A DNA stretch of 61,812 nt from DATNPX01 sp036702975. Lineage in GTDB: Bacteria; Cyanobacteriota; Vampirovibrionia; Obscuribacterales; Obscuribacteraceae. Below, one piece after another: positions 8,778-18,081 of this stretch. Numbering within the stretch: position 1 is the stretch's first letter; the number at the start of each line of letters is the position of its first letter. Below the pieces are notes generated by a model. That model did not search any database, had not been told where the DNA came from, and saw only the letters and a program-made list of their open reading frames with translations. Where the stretch lies: positions 1 to 61,812 of the forward strand of contig DATNPX010000002.1 of assembly GCA_036702975.1 (NCBI GenBank), read 5' to 3'. The translations under genes and the position numbers were made by a program.

Positions 8778-9626
8778 TTACAGCGGCATCGTGCGGCTCA
8801 GGAGGATGACTCCGCGGGCATCGACTCCAGTGACGTACAGCTTGAGCGACACATCGAGACCGAGCGATTCCGGATCAAGGTTGTCGAGTTCAGTCTTAGG
8901 CAGAAGACACAGCTCCTTGCCCTTGAGCTGCAGCTCGAAGGCATCATCTAGGACCTTCACGATCCGGGCATGCACCTCGACACCGACCGGGAACCGGTCC
9001 TCGATGTCCTGGCGGCGCGGATTGACGCTTGCCAGGCTCAGACGCAGAAGGCGGTTCTGCCTGTCCACGGTGGCTGACACGATATCCACGCTCAGGTTCT
9101 GGTTGATCTGAATCCGCTGCATGGATGCCGACTCCAGCATGTTGCTCACATGCATAAGCCCGATCAGGTTGTAGGCAGGTCCGGGGGTCGTGATCTTCAC
9201 AAGCACACCAGTGCGGTTCTTGTTGACACACACACCACTGACATTGCGCAAGCCATCGGCCAACTGAGCCGCAACCTCGTCGAAGTAGAGCATCCGCTCC
9301 GATGCCTTGACCCTACGCTGCCCCTCGTCAGTCACGGTTACCTCGACGCGCACCCGGTCATTCGGGCGGAAGCGCTCTAGACGCGACTCGGGATAGGCTC
9401 CGCCCACCTGATTGGCCCGCATGAGCGCTCGCTCGCCGTTCTCCAACCGGATCAAAACCCCCTCGCGCTTGGACCTATTGCGCTCGTTGGTGATGAAACC
9501 GATGACGCGCCCTGCGACAATCTGTCCAGATTGCACGAGAACACGCGGATTCGACGGCTGTTTGAATTGCGAAGCGCCCTGCTCCGGGTTACGTCCAGAC
9601 TTTTCTTTCTTGTGTTGCACAGACAT
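8778..9626 (-). CDS. S1-like RNA-binding repeat protein
   Basis: About 282 residues beginning at the ATG at 9626 (MSVQHKKEK). The frame is open upstream to 9740, but that part looks non-coding. A basic N-terminal tail of about 50 residues is followed by OB-fold-like S1-type segments: VLVQSGQIVAGRVIG..., a middle one with TGVLVKITTPGPAYNLIGLMHVSNM, and a third with FPVGVEVHARIVKV. RNA or ribosome association is therefore likely. Codons are strongly G/C-ending, like the coiled-coil gene. A paralogue of similar design lies at 41660-42259 (both carry the SRL segment before a charged strand). It is single-gene, with its own terminator. Family assignment is by fold pattern and moderately sure; the cellular role is unknown. 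Confidence 0.7.
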   Translation of the reverse strand: MSVQHKKEKSGRNPEQGASQFKQPSNPRVLVQSGQIVAGRVIGFITNERNRSKREGVLIRLENGERALMRANQVGGAYPESRLERFRPNDRVRVEVTVTDEGQRRVKASERMLYFDEVAAQLADGLRNVSGVCVNKNRTGVLVKITTPGPAYNLIGLMHVSNMLESASMQRIQINQNLSVDIVSATVDRQNRLLRLSLASVNPRRQDIEDRFPVGVEVHARIVKVLDDAFELQLKGKELCLLPKTELDNLDPESLGLDVSLKLYVTGVDARGVILLSRTMPL

Positions 9627-10212
9627 ATAATCTAACTCTCGCTTTCTTTGGGGCTCTTGAGGCCCTGGTTTTTGTTGCGTCGAAGTCCTGGCCACTTTCG
9701 ACGAGGTAACACGTGCCTCTCCACAACGAGTGAAGGACACACAACAACGGCTCGGCTTCCATGCGCAGCAACACAGCTTCTCTTACAGTCGATGAATATC
9801 TGCAGCGCGCCAGAAGACCGCAAAATATTCAAAAAATGTAGGAGAGAAGCTGCTGAGTGACTCTGTTACTGAACTTGAAGAACCGGAAGTTATGTTACGA
9901 CCGTAGCTTAAAGCACACCTGAACAGCAATCCCTTCTTCTACTCTTCGTGTTCAACTCAATTCTGCAAAACGCACAACTAGACACTATCTTGCCCTTGCC
10001 AGGCGAAACCTCGCGCGAGCTTTCAGGAGATCGTTTTCGTAAAAACCGCATGCTGTCGCTATCTATGATCAACTCGCACAAGCAGTGTTCATCCCGGATT
10101 TGACCGAAGCGTACGCACTGTATCCGGTACCATCTCTGACACCCTAATCGCATTAAGCCCCAAAGAGACCAGGACCTCAGAGCCCCAAAATACTATCGGA
10201 CAGAACCGCATA
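9627..10212. other. Intergenic region upstream of the S1-domain gene
   Basis: About 585 bases between the start of the S1-domain gene and the clpC terminator. Several short open frames exist on both strands, but none has good coding features. It presumably holds the S1-gene promoter and an extended 5' leader; no riboswitch could be recognised. Confidence 0.4.
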
Positions 10213-10247
10213 AAACAAAAGAGACACCCGTCAATTGGGTGCCTCTC
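10213..10247 (-). terminator. Terminator of clpC
   Basis: On the minus strand, AGAGAGGCACCC and GGGTGTCTCTT form a stem around AATTGAC and are followed by the T-rich run CTTTTGTTTTA. It sits just past the clpC stop codon at 10274. Confidence 0.8.
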
Positions 10248-10273
10248 TAAAGTCTTAGTTAGCTTCGAGCAAA

Positions 10274-12886
10274 CTAAGAGCTGGATTTGGCGGATGACGC
10301 CGTCTCTTCGCCCGACTTGCCATCTTCGGGTTTTTCGGTCTTGTCTTTTTCAGCCTTTTCAGCCTTCTCGCCTTTTTCAGCCTTTTCTGCTTTCTCAGGC
10401 TTTTCAGTCTTTTCGGGCTTCTTGGGCTCTACTTTCTTAGCTGACTTTTGGAACTTGATGCTCTCGCCGTCAAGCACAGCTTCGATTGTGTCGCCTTCTT
10501 TGAAGGTCCCCTGGAGGACTTGCTCGGCGAGCGCATCTTCCAGCAAGCGCTGAATCGAACGACGCAAAGGGCGCGCGCCGTAAGTCGGATTGTATCCGTC
10601 CTTGGCGAGCATGTCTTTGCACTCGTCGGTGATGATCATCTCCATGCCTTGCGCTTTGATACGGTTTTGCAGATCGGCCGACATGATATCGACGATGCGG
10701 CGAATCTCTTCGCGAGTCAGTTGTTGGAATACGATGATCTCATCGATACGGTTCAAGAACTCCGGTCTGAATGTCTTCTTCATAGCATCCATGACCAGGT
10801 CCCTGATCTTCTTGTACTTCTCAGCATGCTGGGTATCGACCGAAGCTTGTTGGAAGCCGAGAGTGAGGTTGCCTGATTTGTCGATGAATTGGGCACCGAC
10901 GTTCGAAGTCATGATGATGATTGTGTTCTTGAAGTCGACTGTGCGTCCCTTGCTGTCAGACAAACGTCCGTCATCGAGGATTTGCAGCAAGACGTTGAAC
11001 ACATCAGGATGAGCCTTTTCGATTTCGTCGAAGAGCACGACGCTATATGGTTTGCGACGCACAGCTTCGGTCAATTGACCGCCTTCCTGATAACCAACAT
11101 AACCTGGCGGAGAGCCTATCAACTTGGAGGTTGTGTGGTGCTCCATGAACTCAGACATGTCGATTCTGATCAAGGCTTCTTCTGAACCGAAGAAGTATCC
11201 GGCAAGTGCCTTAGCCAACTCGGTTTTACCTACCCCAGTCGGACCAGAAAAGATGAAGCTGCCGATCGGACGATTTGGATTCTTCAGGCCAACACGTGCT
11301 CTGCGGATGGCTTTGCAGACCGCTGATACGGCTTCGTCCTGACCGATGACGCGCTGGTGAAGCACGTCGGACATATGCAGGAGTTTCTCCGACTCGCCTT
11401 CGGTGAGCTTGAGGAGCGGAATACCGGTCCAAGAGCTGACCACGTAAGCTACCTCTTCAGCGCTAACAACTGGCTTTTCTGTCTCTTGCTTGGCTTTCCA
11501 TGCTGTTTGAATCTCGCGGATCTTCTCCGAAAGCTTTGTCTCTTGCTCTCTCAGATGAGCGGCCTTTTCGAACTCTTGATTGCGAATCGCCATTTCTTTG
11601 TCACGACGAACTTTGCGCAGCTCTTTCTCAACTTCTTTGCCTTCAGGCGGAAGCGAGCTGGCTCTCAAGCGCACGCGAGAGGAGGCTTCGTCGATCAAGT
11701 CGATCGCTTTGTCCGGCAAGAATCGATCGCTTATATAGCGGTCCGAAAGCTTGGCGGCTTGTTCGATCGCTTCTTCGGAGATTGTCAATCTGTGGTGCTC
11801 TTCGTACTTAGGACGCAGACCACGCAGAATTTCAACAGTCTCTTCTACTGTCGGTGGATCGATGATAACCGGCTGGAAGCGACGTTCCAGAGCAGCATCG
11901 CGCTCGATATGCTTGCGATATTCGTCCATTGTCGTGGCGCCGATGCACTGTAGTTCTCCACGAGCGAGAGCCGGTTTCAAGATGTTAGCAGCGTCGATTG
12001 CGCCTTCAGCTGCACCTGCACCGATCAATGTGTGCAATTCGTCAATGACCAGCATGACGTTTCCAGCGGCACGAATTTCGTCCATTATCTTTTTCAGACG
12101 CTCTTCGAATTCGCCTCTGTACTTGGTTCCAGCGACGAGCAAACCGATATCGAGCATAACGATCTTTTTGTCGGACAAAATATCCGGCACGTCAGCATTT
12201 GAAATACGAATTGCGAGACCTTCGGCAATGGCTGTTTTACCAACACCAGGTTCACCGATGAGCACCGGATTGTTTTTCGTGCGGCGTCCAAGAATCTGAA
12301 TCACGCGCTCGATCTCTTTTTCGCGACCAACGACTGGATCGAGTCGATTTTCCTGTGCAGCCTGCGTTAGATTGAGACCAAATTCGTCCAACGTAGGAGT
12401 TTTCGAACGTCCCGTTCCAGTAGCAGTAGAACCACCAGTGGTGGCAGCGCCGCTTTCACCGAGCAAGCGAATGACATGGCTGCGGACCTTCGTCAGATCC
12501 ACACCAAGGTTCTCTAATACTCTGGCCGCAACCCCTTCGCCCTCGCGAATGAGCCCGAGCAATAAGTGTTCGGTGCCGATGTAGTTGTGTCCAAGCTGTC
12601 GGGCTTCGTCCCACGACAACTCTAGCACTCGCTTCGCGCGCGGCGTAAATGGAATCTCCACAGCTACGAAACCAGAACCACGGCCAATAATCTTTTCTAC
12701 TTCGACGCGCGCGTCCTTGAGGTTGACCCCCATCGACTTGAGAGTCTTGGCAGCTATGCCAGTTCCCTCGCCTATTAGCCCAAGTAATATCTGCTCAGTG
12801 CCCACGAAGTTGTGCCCCAACCGGCGGGCTTCTTCTTGAGCGAGCATGATTACTTTGATTGCCTTTTCGGTAAATCTTTCAAACAT
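10274..12886 (-). CDS. clpC: ATP-dependent Clp protease ATP-binding subunit ClpC
   Basis: A HSP100 unfoldase that feeds proteins to ClpP in the cytoplasm. Two Clp N-terminal repeats (about 1-145) are followed by AAA domain 1 with Walker A GEPGVGKT (211-218) and a Walker B region with DELHTLIGAGAAEGAIDAAN. A UVR-like coiled-coil insert (around NQEFEKAAHLREQE) marks it as ClpC, and AAA domain 2 has GPTGVGKTELAKAL near residue 550. The unusual part is the last 50 or so residues, a low-complexity run of KxEK/KAEK units ending in a Ser-rich tail, which typical ClpC proteins lack. The ATG start at 12886 begins with the canonical MFERFTEKAI. No CtsR-type operator was recognised upstream. The identification is very secure. 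Confidence 0.97.
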   Translation of the reverse strand: MFERFTEKAIKVIMLAQEEARRLGHNFVGTEQILLGLIGEGTGIAAKTLKSMGVNLKDARVEVEKIIGRGSGFVAVEIPFTPRAKRVLELSWDEARQLGHNYIGTEHLLLGLIREGEGVAARVLENLGVDLTKVRSHVIRLLGESGAATTGGSTATGTGRSKTPTLDEFGLNLTQAAQENRLDPVVGREKEIERVIQILGRRTKNNPVLIGEPGVGKTAIAEGLAIRISNADVPDILSDKKIVMLDIGLLVAGTKYRGEFEERLKKIMDEIRAAGNVMLVIDELHTLIGAGAAEGAIDAANILKPALARGELQCIGATTMDEYRKHIERDAALERRFQPVIIDPPTVEETVEILRGLRPKYEEHHRLTISEEAIEQAAKLSDRYISDRFLPDKAIDLIDEASSRVRLRASSLPPEGKEVEKELRKVRRDKEMAIRNQEFEKAAHLREQETKLSEKIREIQTAWKAKQETEKPVVSAEEVAYVVSSWTGIPLLKLTEGESEKLLHMSDVLHQRVIGQDEAVSAVCKAIRRARVGLKNPNRPIGSFIFSGPTGVGKTELAKALAGYFFGSEEALIRIDMSEFMEHHTTSKLIGSPPGYVGYQEGGQLTEAVRRKPYSVVLFDEIEKAHPDVFNVLLQILDDGRLSDSKGRTVDFKNTIIIMTSNVGAQFIDKSGNLTLGFQQASVDTQHAEKYKKIRDLVMDAMKKTFRPEFLNRIDEIIVFQQLTREEIRRIVDIMSADLQNRIKAQGMEMIITDECKDMLAKDGYNPTYGARPLRRSIQRLLEDALAEQVLQGTFKEGDTIEAVLDGESIKFQKSAKKVEPKKPEKTEKPEKAEKAEKGEKAEKAEKDKTEKPEDGKSGEETASSAKSSS

Positions 12887-13223
12887 GGCGGCTTTGCGCC
12901 TCCCTAGGCTCCGATAATGTGATTACATTCTAACATCACGCCCACTGGGACTGACTCAGCGAAATCACTAAGGTCCTTATGAATTGGTAAAAATTTTGGC
13001 GTGTGCTCTGACAAAAGTTCCCAGAAAATTCCAAGAACACTGAATTTCTGCTGCTGCCAACTTTTTTGTCGCGCGATTAAATCTCGAGAAAAATTTTCTG
13101 CGCCCGCTGCCAAGCTCGTTGCGATCTAGCATTTACTTGTCATCAGCATGTCATCGACATGCCGGACAGATATCTGCACAGTATCAACAACGGCCTGTGA
13201 GCGAACACTTGACAGTGTATGCG
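12887..13223. other. Intergenic region upstream of clpC
   Basis: About 340 bases between the topA stop and the clpC start. No gene is supported. It presumably carries the clpC promoter. A short ACACT/AGTGT stem just past the topA stop is too weak to call a terminator. Confidence 0.4.
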
Positions 13224-15554
13224 CTAAGCGTGCTTCTCTTCGCCCGTGATCGGCTGGCTGAAATCACATTCCTTCGAAGAACAAGCGATCTGATCGCCAC
13301 GTTTCAAAGTCTTGTAGATCAACATCTTGCCACATGTCGGACAGAGATTTGAACCTTTGGGGCCGCCACTCAAAACCGGTGGATACCAGAAGGCCATGTC
13401 GCACTTGTTGAGCGAATAGTTACTGCAACCGTAGAAATGTTTTCCACGACGCGATTTCTTTTCGACAATCTCGCCACCACACTCAGGTCGCGGACACTTC
13501 ACACCTATCGTTTTCAGAATCGGGCGTTTCTCTTCGCAAGTTTCAGACGAACAAGCAAGATAATCACCATAACGTCCGTAACGAATAAGCATGGGCGACG
13601 CACAAGTCTTGCAAATCTCTTCGCTCGGCCTGTCCTCAGGAACTGGCTGTCCATCGCGAGTGAGTGCGATTTTGGTGCCGCATTCAGGATAAGCTTCGCA
13701 ACCGAGGAACTGTCCAAATCGCGACTGACGAATCAGCATGCGCTTGCCGCAAGCGGGACACAATTGATCTGAATAAGTGATGACCTTATTCATATTCTCT
13801 TCAGCTCGCTTCAACGTTTCGCCGAAGGGCACATAGAATTGCTTCAGAACACCACGCCAATCAATTTCGTCTTCTTCAATACGGTCGAGGTTCTGCTCCA
13901 TTTGAGCAGTAAATCCAACGTCGACTATGTTACTGAAGTGCTCGCAAAGCAGAAGATTGACTTGTTTCCCAAGCGCTGTTGGAATCAGCGTCTTGCCCTG
14001 TCGCTCTACGTACTTGCGATCAACGATTGTAGCCACTGTAGCTTGGTACGTCGATGGACGTCCAATCCCGAGCTCTTCAAGATGTTTGATCATGCTCGCT
14101 TCGTTGAAACGCGGCGGTGGTTGCGTGAAATGCTGTGTTTGCAAAATATCTTTGTGTTTGAGCGCTTCACCTTTTGCCAGTTCGGGCAATTTGGCCTGTT
14201 CTTCTTCCTCAGGTGCACCACCTTGCTCATTATTTTCTACAGTCGCTTGCGCACCGCGGTCATAAACGATGGTGAATCCAGGGAACTTCACTTCACTTGC
14301 AGTAGCCTTGAAGACAGCCGGACCAGCAGCAATCTCGACCGAACGAGTGAGCATTTCCGCCGAGCTCATTTGGCTCGCCATGAATCTCTCCCAGATCAAT
14401 TTGTAAATTTTGAACTGATCGCTCGACAAATATTGCTTGATCGATTCGGGCGTGCGTTCTGCTGACGTCGGACGAATCGCTTCGTGAGCGTCTTGCATGC
14501 CTTTGGCTTTGCGCGTATAAACGCGCGGTTTTTCAGGACAATAGTCTTTGCCATATCGCGCTTCGATGAAAGCGAGTGCTTCTTCTTGCGCTTCGGTTGA
14601 GATACGCGTGCTGTCAGTACGCATATAAGTGATAAGACCGGTGGCGCCACTTCCCAGCTCCACACCTTCGTATAGTTGCTGCGCGATTTGCATCGTCTTC
14701 TTCACTGTGTAGCCTGTATGCGTCGACGCATCACGCTGAAGTGTTGAAGTGATGAATGGCGGCAGAGGTGATCTCTGGCTTGTCTTCTGGGTTACAGAAG
14801 ACACCTTGAAGTCTTCTTTCTCGAATTTCTTGACGATAGCTTTTGCTTGTTTCTCGCTCTCAATTACCATTGCGGTATTCGAAAGTTTTTCGGAAGCAGC
14901 GATAACGCGTTTACCATCATACTTTGCCAGTGGAGCAAGGAACGATGTCTTGCCGCGCGCCTTCGTCAATTCGGCTTTAATCGACCAATATTCTTTCGGT
15001 TCGAACTGTTCGATTTCTGACTCACGCTCACAGATAAGCCGCACGGCTACGCTCTGTACCCGACCTGCCGAACGTCCGTTTACTTTGCGCCATAGGATAG
15101 GAGAGATCTTGTATCCCACCAGACGGTCGAGAATTCTGCGTGCTTGCTGCGCGTCCACCAGATGCGAATCGATCTGGCGAGGCTTTTTCATAGCCGCTTT
15201 CACAGCATCGGGTGTGATTTCATTGAATGCAATTCGATGACATTTTTTCTTCGGCAGATTGAGCACTTCGCTCAAGTGCCACGCAATCGCTTCCCCTTCG
15301 CGGTCAGGGTCGGGCGCGAGATAGACTTGGTCTGCGCTTTTTGCTGCTGCTTTCAGCTCATCGACGACAGCTTGTTTGTCGTGAAGGATTTCGTAGAGTG
15401 GTTCAAAATTCTTGCGAACATTGACACCCAACTTGTTGCGAGGCAAATCACGAACGTGACCGACACTGGCTTTCACTTGGAAGTCCTTGCCGAGAATTTT
15501 GCCGATTGTTTTTGCCTTGGCTGGCGATTCAACGATTACGAGCGATTTTGACAT
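13224..15554 (-). CDS. topA: DNA topoisomerase I (type IA)
   Basis: Relaxes negatively supercoiled DNA by single-strand passage. The TOPRIM domain opens the protein (VIVESPAKAKTIGKIL, Glu9) and contains the acidic DPDREGEA motif (81-88). The catalytic tyrosine is Tyr310 in GLITYMRTDSTR. The C-terminus carries four zinc-ribbon repeats, starting at CPACGKRMLIRQ, CKTCASPMLIRY, CPRPECGGEIVEK and CPTCGKMLIYK, each closed by a second Cys pair. The 776-residue length is normal. The ATG start at 15554 matches the conserved N-terminus MSKSLVIVESPAKA. It is upstream of clpC on the same strand but separated by 340 bases, so probably not one operon. The identification is secure. Confidence 0.97.
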   Translation of the reverse strand: MSKSLVIVESPAKAKTIGKILGKDFQVKASVGHVRDLPRNKLGVNVRKNFEPLYEILHDKQAVVDELKAAAKSADQVYLAPDPDREGEAIAWHLSEVLNLPKKKCHRIAFNEITPDAVKAAMKKPRQIDSHLVDAQQARRILDRLVGYKISPILWRKVNGRSAGRVQSVAVRLICERESEIEQFEPKEYWSIKAELTKARGKTSFLAPLAKYDGKRVIAASEKLSNTAMVIESEKQAKAIVKKFEKEDFKVSSVTQKTSQRSPLPPFITSTLQRDASTHTGYTVKKTMQIAQQLYEGVELGSGATGLITYMRTDSTRISTEAQEEALAFIEARYGKDYCPEKPRVYTRKAKGMQDAHEAIRPTSAERTPESIKQYLSSDQFKIYKLIWERFMASQMSSAEMLTRSVEIAAGPAVFKATASEVKFPGFTIVYDRGAQATVENNEQGGAPEEEEQAKLPELAKGEALKHKDILQTQHFTQPPPRFNEASMIKHLEELGIGRPSTYQATVATIVDRKYVERQGKTLIPTALGKQVNLLLCEHFSNIVDVGFTAQMEQNLDRIEEDEIDWRGVLKQFYVPFGETLKRAEENMNKVITYSDQLCPACGKRMLIRQSRFGQFLGCEAYPECGTKIALTRDGQPVPEDRPSEEICKTCASPMLIRYGRYGDYLACSSETCEEKRPILKTIGVKCPRPECGGEIVEKKSRRGKHFYGCSNYSLNKCDMAFWYPPVLSGGPKGSNLCPTCGKMLIYKTLKRGDQIACSSKECDFSQPITGEEKHA

Positions 15555-15768
15555 GTTTGTATTTGCACGGATTGTTGCAGGACGCCATAAGCGCCTGTCA
15601 AGAAGAGGGGACGAGGACCGAGTATAACACGTGAGTTAGAAGGCGCCAGAGTTAGTGGCTATTGTGGCAACTCTAAACTCATCGAGGGGAAATCATAAAG
15701 CCCCTGCTCTTTTTCTTTACCTCACAAAACAAACTTGACGACAAATTTGTTTCCTTAAAAGCAGTTAA

Positions 15769-16374
15769 TTAATTATCAGTCAGCTCAGGCACAGCTGTAA
15801 GAACCTCCTGCAAAATCGCCCCAGATTGCAGTCCGAACGGATGAACACGAACACGACGAGCTGCTGCCTGAGCGTCGTCCTCCAATATGTACTTAATGTC
15901 CTTATATAAGGATGAGGATTGATTATCAGTTAGTACTTCGTCACCCACGTCATATGCGAAATCAACTTGCAGGTAATCAAGACCCGCAAGAAAATTTGCT
16001 CCTTCTTGTTCGGATCCCTCCAACAACTCCGCCCACTCGATCACGACCACATGCGGATTTTCGAGAATCTCCGAAAGCTCGAGATCCAGCATCGACACAA
16101 CTCCCGCTCCAAAACCCTCGGATAAGCGGTAGAGGTCGAGATGAAATAAAGGTAGACGCCCTGAATGATATTCGTTCAGCATTGTAAAAGTAGGCGAACT
16201 GACGAGATCATCAATATCCAGTGATGAAGCCAGTTCCTGTACGAATTTTGTTTTGCCCACACCGAGCGGGCCATTCAACGCCAGCACTGCACGTTCGCGA
16301 ATGCTCTGCGCAAATGCCCGCGCCAAGCGCCCCGTCGCAGTTACGTCGCGAAGTAAAAAGGTCGCCTCTTTCAA
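15769..16374 (-). CDS. tsaE: tRNA threonylcarbamoyladenosine biosynthesis ATPase TsaE
   Basis: TsaE works with TsaB and TsaD in making the t6A modification at position 37 of ANN-decoding tRNAs. The P-loop GPLGVGKT (35-42), the SSPTFTMLNEYHSG segment (59-72) and the FHLDLYRL motif (77-84) are diagnostic, followed by VVIEWAELL. At 201 residues it is longer than the usual 150 or so; the extra residues are a C-terminal extension without recognised domain. The gene stands alone here; tsaB and tsaD are not in the window. About 215 bases separate it from topA downstream. The family call is secure. Confidence 0.92.
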   Translation of the reverse strand: MKEATFLLRDVTATGRLARAFAQSIRERAVLALNGPLGVGKTKFVQELASSLDIDDLVSSPTFTMLNEYHSGRLPLFHLDLYRLSEGFGAGVVSMLDLELSEILENPHVVVIEWAELLEGSEQEGANFLAGLDYLQVDFAYDVGDEVLTDNQSSSLYKDIKYILEDDAQAAARRVRVHPFGLQSGAILQEVLTAVPELTDN

Positions 16375-16801
16375 GATAAAGTCGTCTCAGCCCAGGACGA
16401 GTGCGAGTTTTGACCCGGTTTATCCCAGGTGGGGAACTTCCTTGACGTTTCTTCGTTTCCTACTCCTGCCACGGTTGGTTATTCACCATGATTCGCTTAT
16501 TTTTATAAACGAAGTCGCCGCGCAAGGTTCATAGGTATACGGCGTCGTCTCGAGATAGAACCCCGATTACTCGATTCTTGTAGGACAAAACTTTTGAAGC
16601 TCTGTCCAAGACCGAGACTAAATGGATCATAAGAAATCGCCGCACGGCTGTCAATTTTAAAAGCGCAATTTCTCGCTCGAATTTACGGAATTAATCGCGA
16701 CAGTTCCACCTCATCTGGTGGCATCCAAATTCTGAGCAACAAAAACCGAACTAGAATTTTGCTAAAAAGCGAAAGCTACTACCAGCGGTATCAGCCAGCC
16801 C
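16375..16801. other. Intergenic region, no supported gene
   Basis: About 425 bases between the TPR protein stop and tsaE start, both on the minus strand. No coding region, RNA gene or convincing terminator hairpin was seen. It presumably contains the tsaE promoter. Confidence 0.4.
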
Positions 16802-17965
16802 TCAATTCAGCACTCTGCCCTTCACCTGGTGCTGAGGAGGCTGTGCAGACGCACCGCTTGAAGTACCGCCTGAAGCGCCCGAAGAACCTATTGAATCTGC
16901 ATCATCTGAGCTGTCGACATGCACCGGATTGACACGCGCAACCGCCGGATGAGCCTCAGGATAAGGCGACTTCGATGTGCTCGGAGAATAGGAACGAACA
17001 AACAGATCCGTACCGTCATGACGCAGTTGCGGCGTGCCTGGCAGCGACTTGGTATTGAATTGCCGCTCCAAATTTGAAACCGTCTCGTCTAAAGATTTGC
17101 TCTTCTCTTTTGATACCGCTTTGTATTCGGCAGCTCTCTCTTTTGCATGCTCCCTGGCAATCTTTTCCAGTTCGTCCGCGTTGCTCTGCACCTGCTGGGC
17201 GCGCGCTTCGGCCGCTTGTTGCGCCCAGGGAAAGCTACCCCGAGTACCATGCAAAATTGAATCTATCTCATCGCGCGCGTTCTGCCGTATACGCTGAGCC
17301 TCGCCGTCACCTGTACTATTCATTGCCTTGGAATAAGAATCGGCAAATTGTTGATGCCTCTGCTTCTCGCGCTCTGCCTGAGAGCGCAGAGCTAAGACCT
17401 TCTTCTCGGGGTCTGTCGCACTCGGCACCCTATTTGCATAACGCATCAGATTGTCTGTAGCCTGAATAGTCGGAGTCGCATCCGGATTTTGACTATCGTA
17501 CACAGCCAATGCCTTGCGGCAATAACCCGAAACAGGACCGTAAGGATCTAAGTTATACGCGCGTTTGAATTCGTCTTTAGCTTCGTCGTGACGATTCAGA
17601 TGAGCTAATGTGTTCGCGAGATAATAATGCGAGTTCGGCTCACCCGGAACTTCGCTAATTGCTTGTCGCAGCAAAAACTCCGCATTTTTGAAGTCGTTCC
17701 GCTGGTAATATTGCACCGCGCGTGAAAAAAATGCCGCTCCCTTTTCCGACCCAGCGCCGTTCCCGGAGCCATTCTCCTCAACAGTAGCTGCAAATGCAGG
17801 GCAACCAGAATCATACATAGACGCAGACAGCGCAAAAGCTAGTGAAAAACTCAACAAAAGAGCCGAGCGAACGAATCTTGCGCAAACACTCTCTAAGCGA
17901 GGATGCAGCGGTTTATCGACGGCCAAAACAGCCTGGTTTCGCGTGTATAAACGAGGCATGGGCAT
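16802..17965 (-). CDS. Secreted or membrane-anchored TPR repeat protein
   Basis: An ATG at 17965 (MPMPRLYTRN) is preferred over an in-frame TTG at 18019. After a basic stretch, a hydrophobic segment (SALLLSFSLAFALSAS, ending near PAFAAT) looks like a signal peptide with a long n-region. TPR units follow (AVQYYQRNDFKNAEFLLRQA, SHYYLANTLAHLNRHDEAKD), then a charged coiled-coil region (around residues 200-300), and a Ser/Pro/Gly-rich tail. It is probably a periplasmic scaffold protein. It is divergent from the proline-rich secreted protein at 18082, and the two share about 115 bases of upstream DNA. No specific family is recognised. Confidence 0.7.
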   Translation of the reverse strand: MPMPRLYTRNQAVLAVDKPLHPRLESVCARFVRSALLLSFSLAFALSASMYDSGCPAFAATVEENGSGNGAGSEKGAAFFSRAVQYYQRNDFKNAEFLLRQAISEVPGEPNSHYYLANTLAHLNRHDEAKDEFKRAYNLDPYGPVSGYCRKALAVYDSQNPDATPTIQATDNLMRYANRVPSATDPEKKVLALRSQAEREKQRHQQFADSYSKAMNSTGDGEAQRIRQNARDEIDSILHGTRGSFPWAQQAAEARAQQVQSNADELEKIAREHAKERAAEYKAVSKEKSKSLDETVSNLERQFNTKSLPGTPQLRHDGTDLFVRSYSPSTSKSPYPEAHPAVARVNPVHVDSSDDADSIGSSGASGGTSSGASAQPPQHQVKGRVLN

Positions 17966-18081
17966 GCTAAAACTCAGAGATTCTGCCTCAACTATACTGC
18001 AAAAGTTGCCAAGCTCCAAATAGGTTTTATCTAGTTCGTAGTTGTATGCTTAAGAACAGAAATTAGAAAGGAAGCCGCCCT

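Noticed and set aside
12130..12160. AAACCGATATCGAGC inside clpC, resembling half of the palindrome
   Set aside because: The right half does not complete the inverted repeat, and the sequence is explained by coding for a conserved stretch of ClpC.
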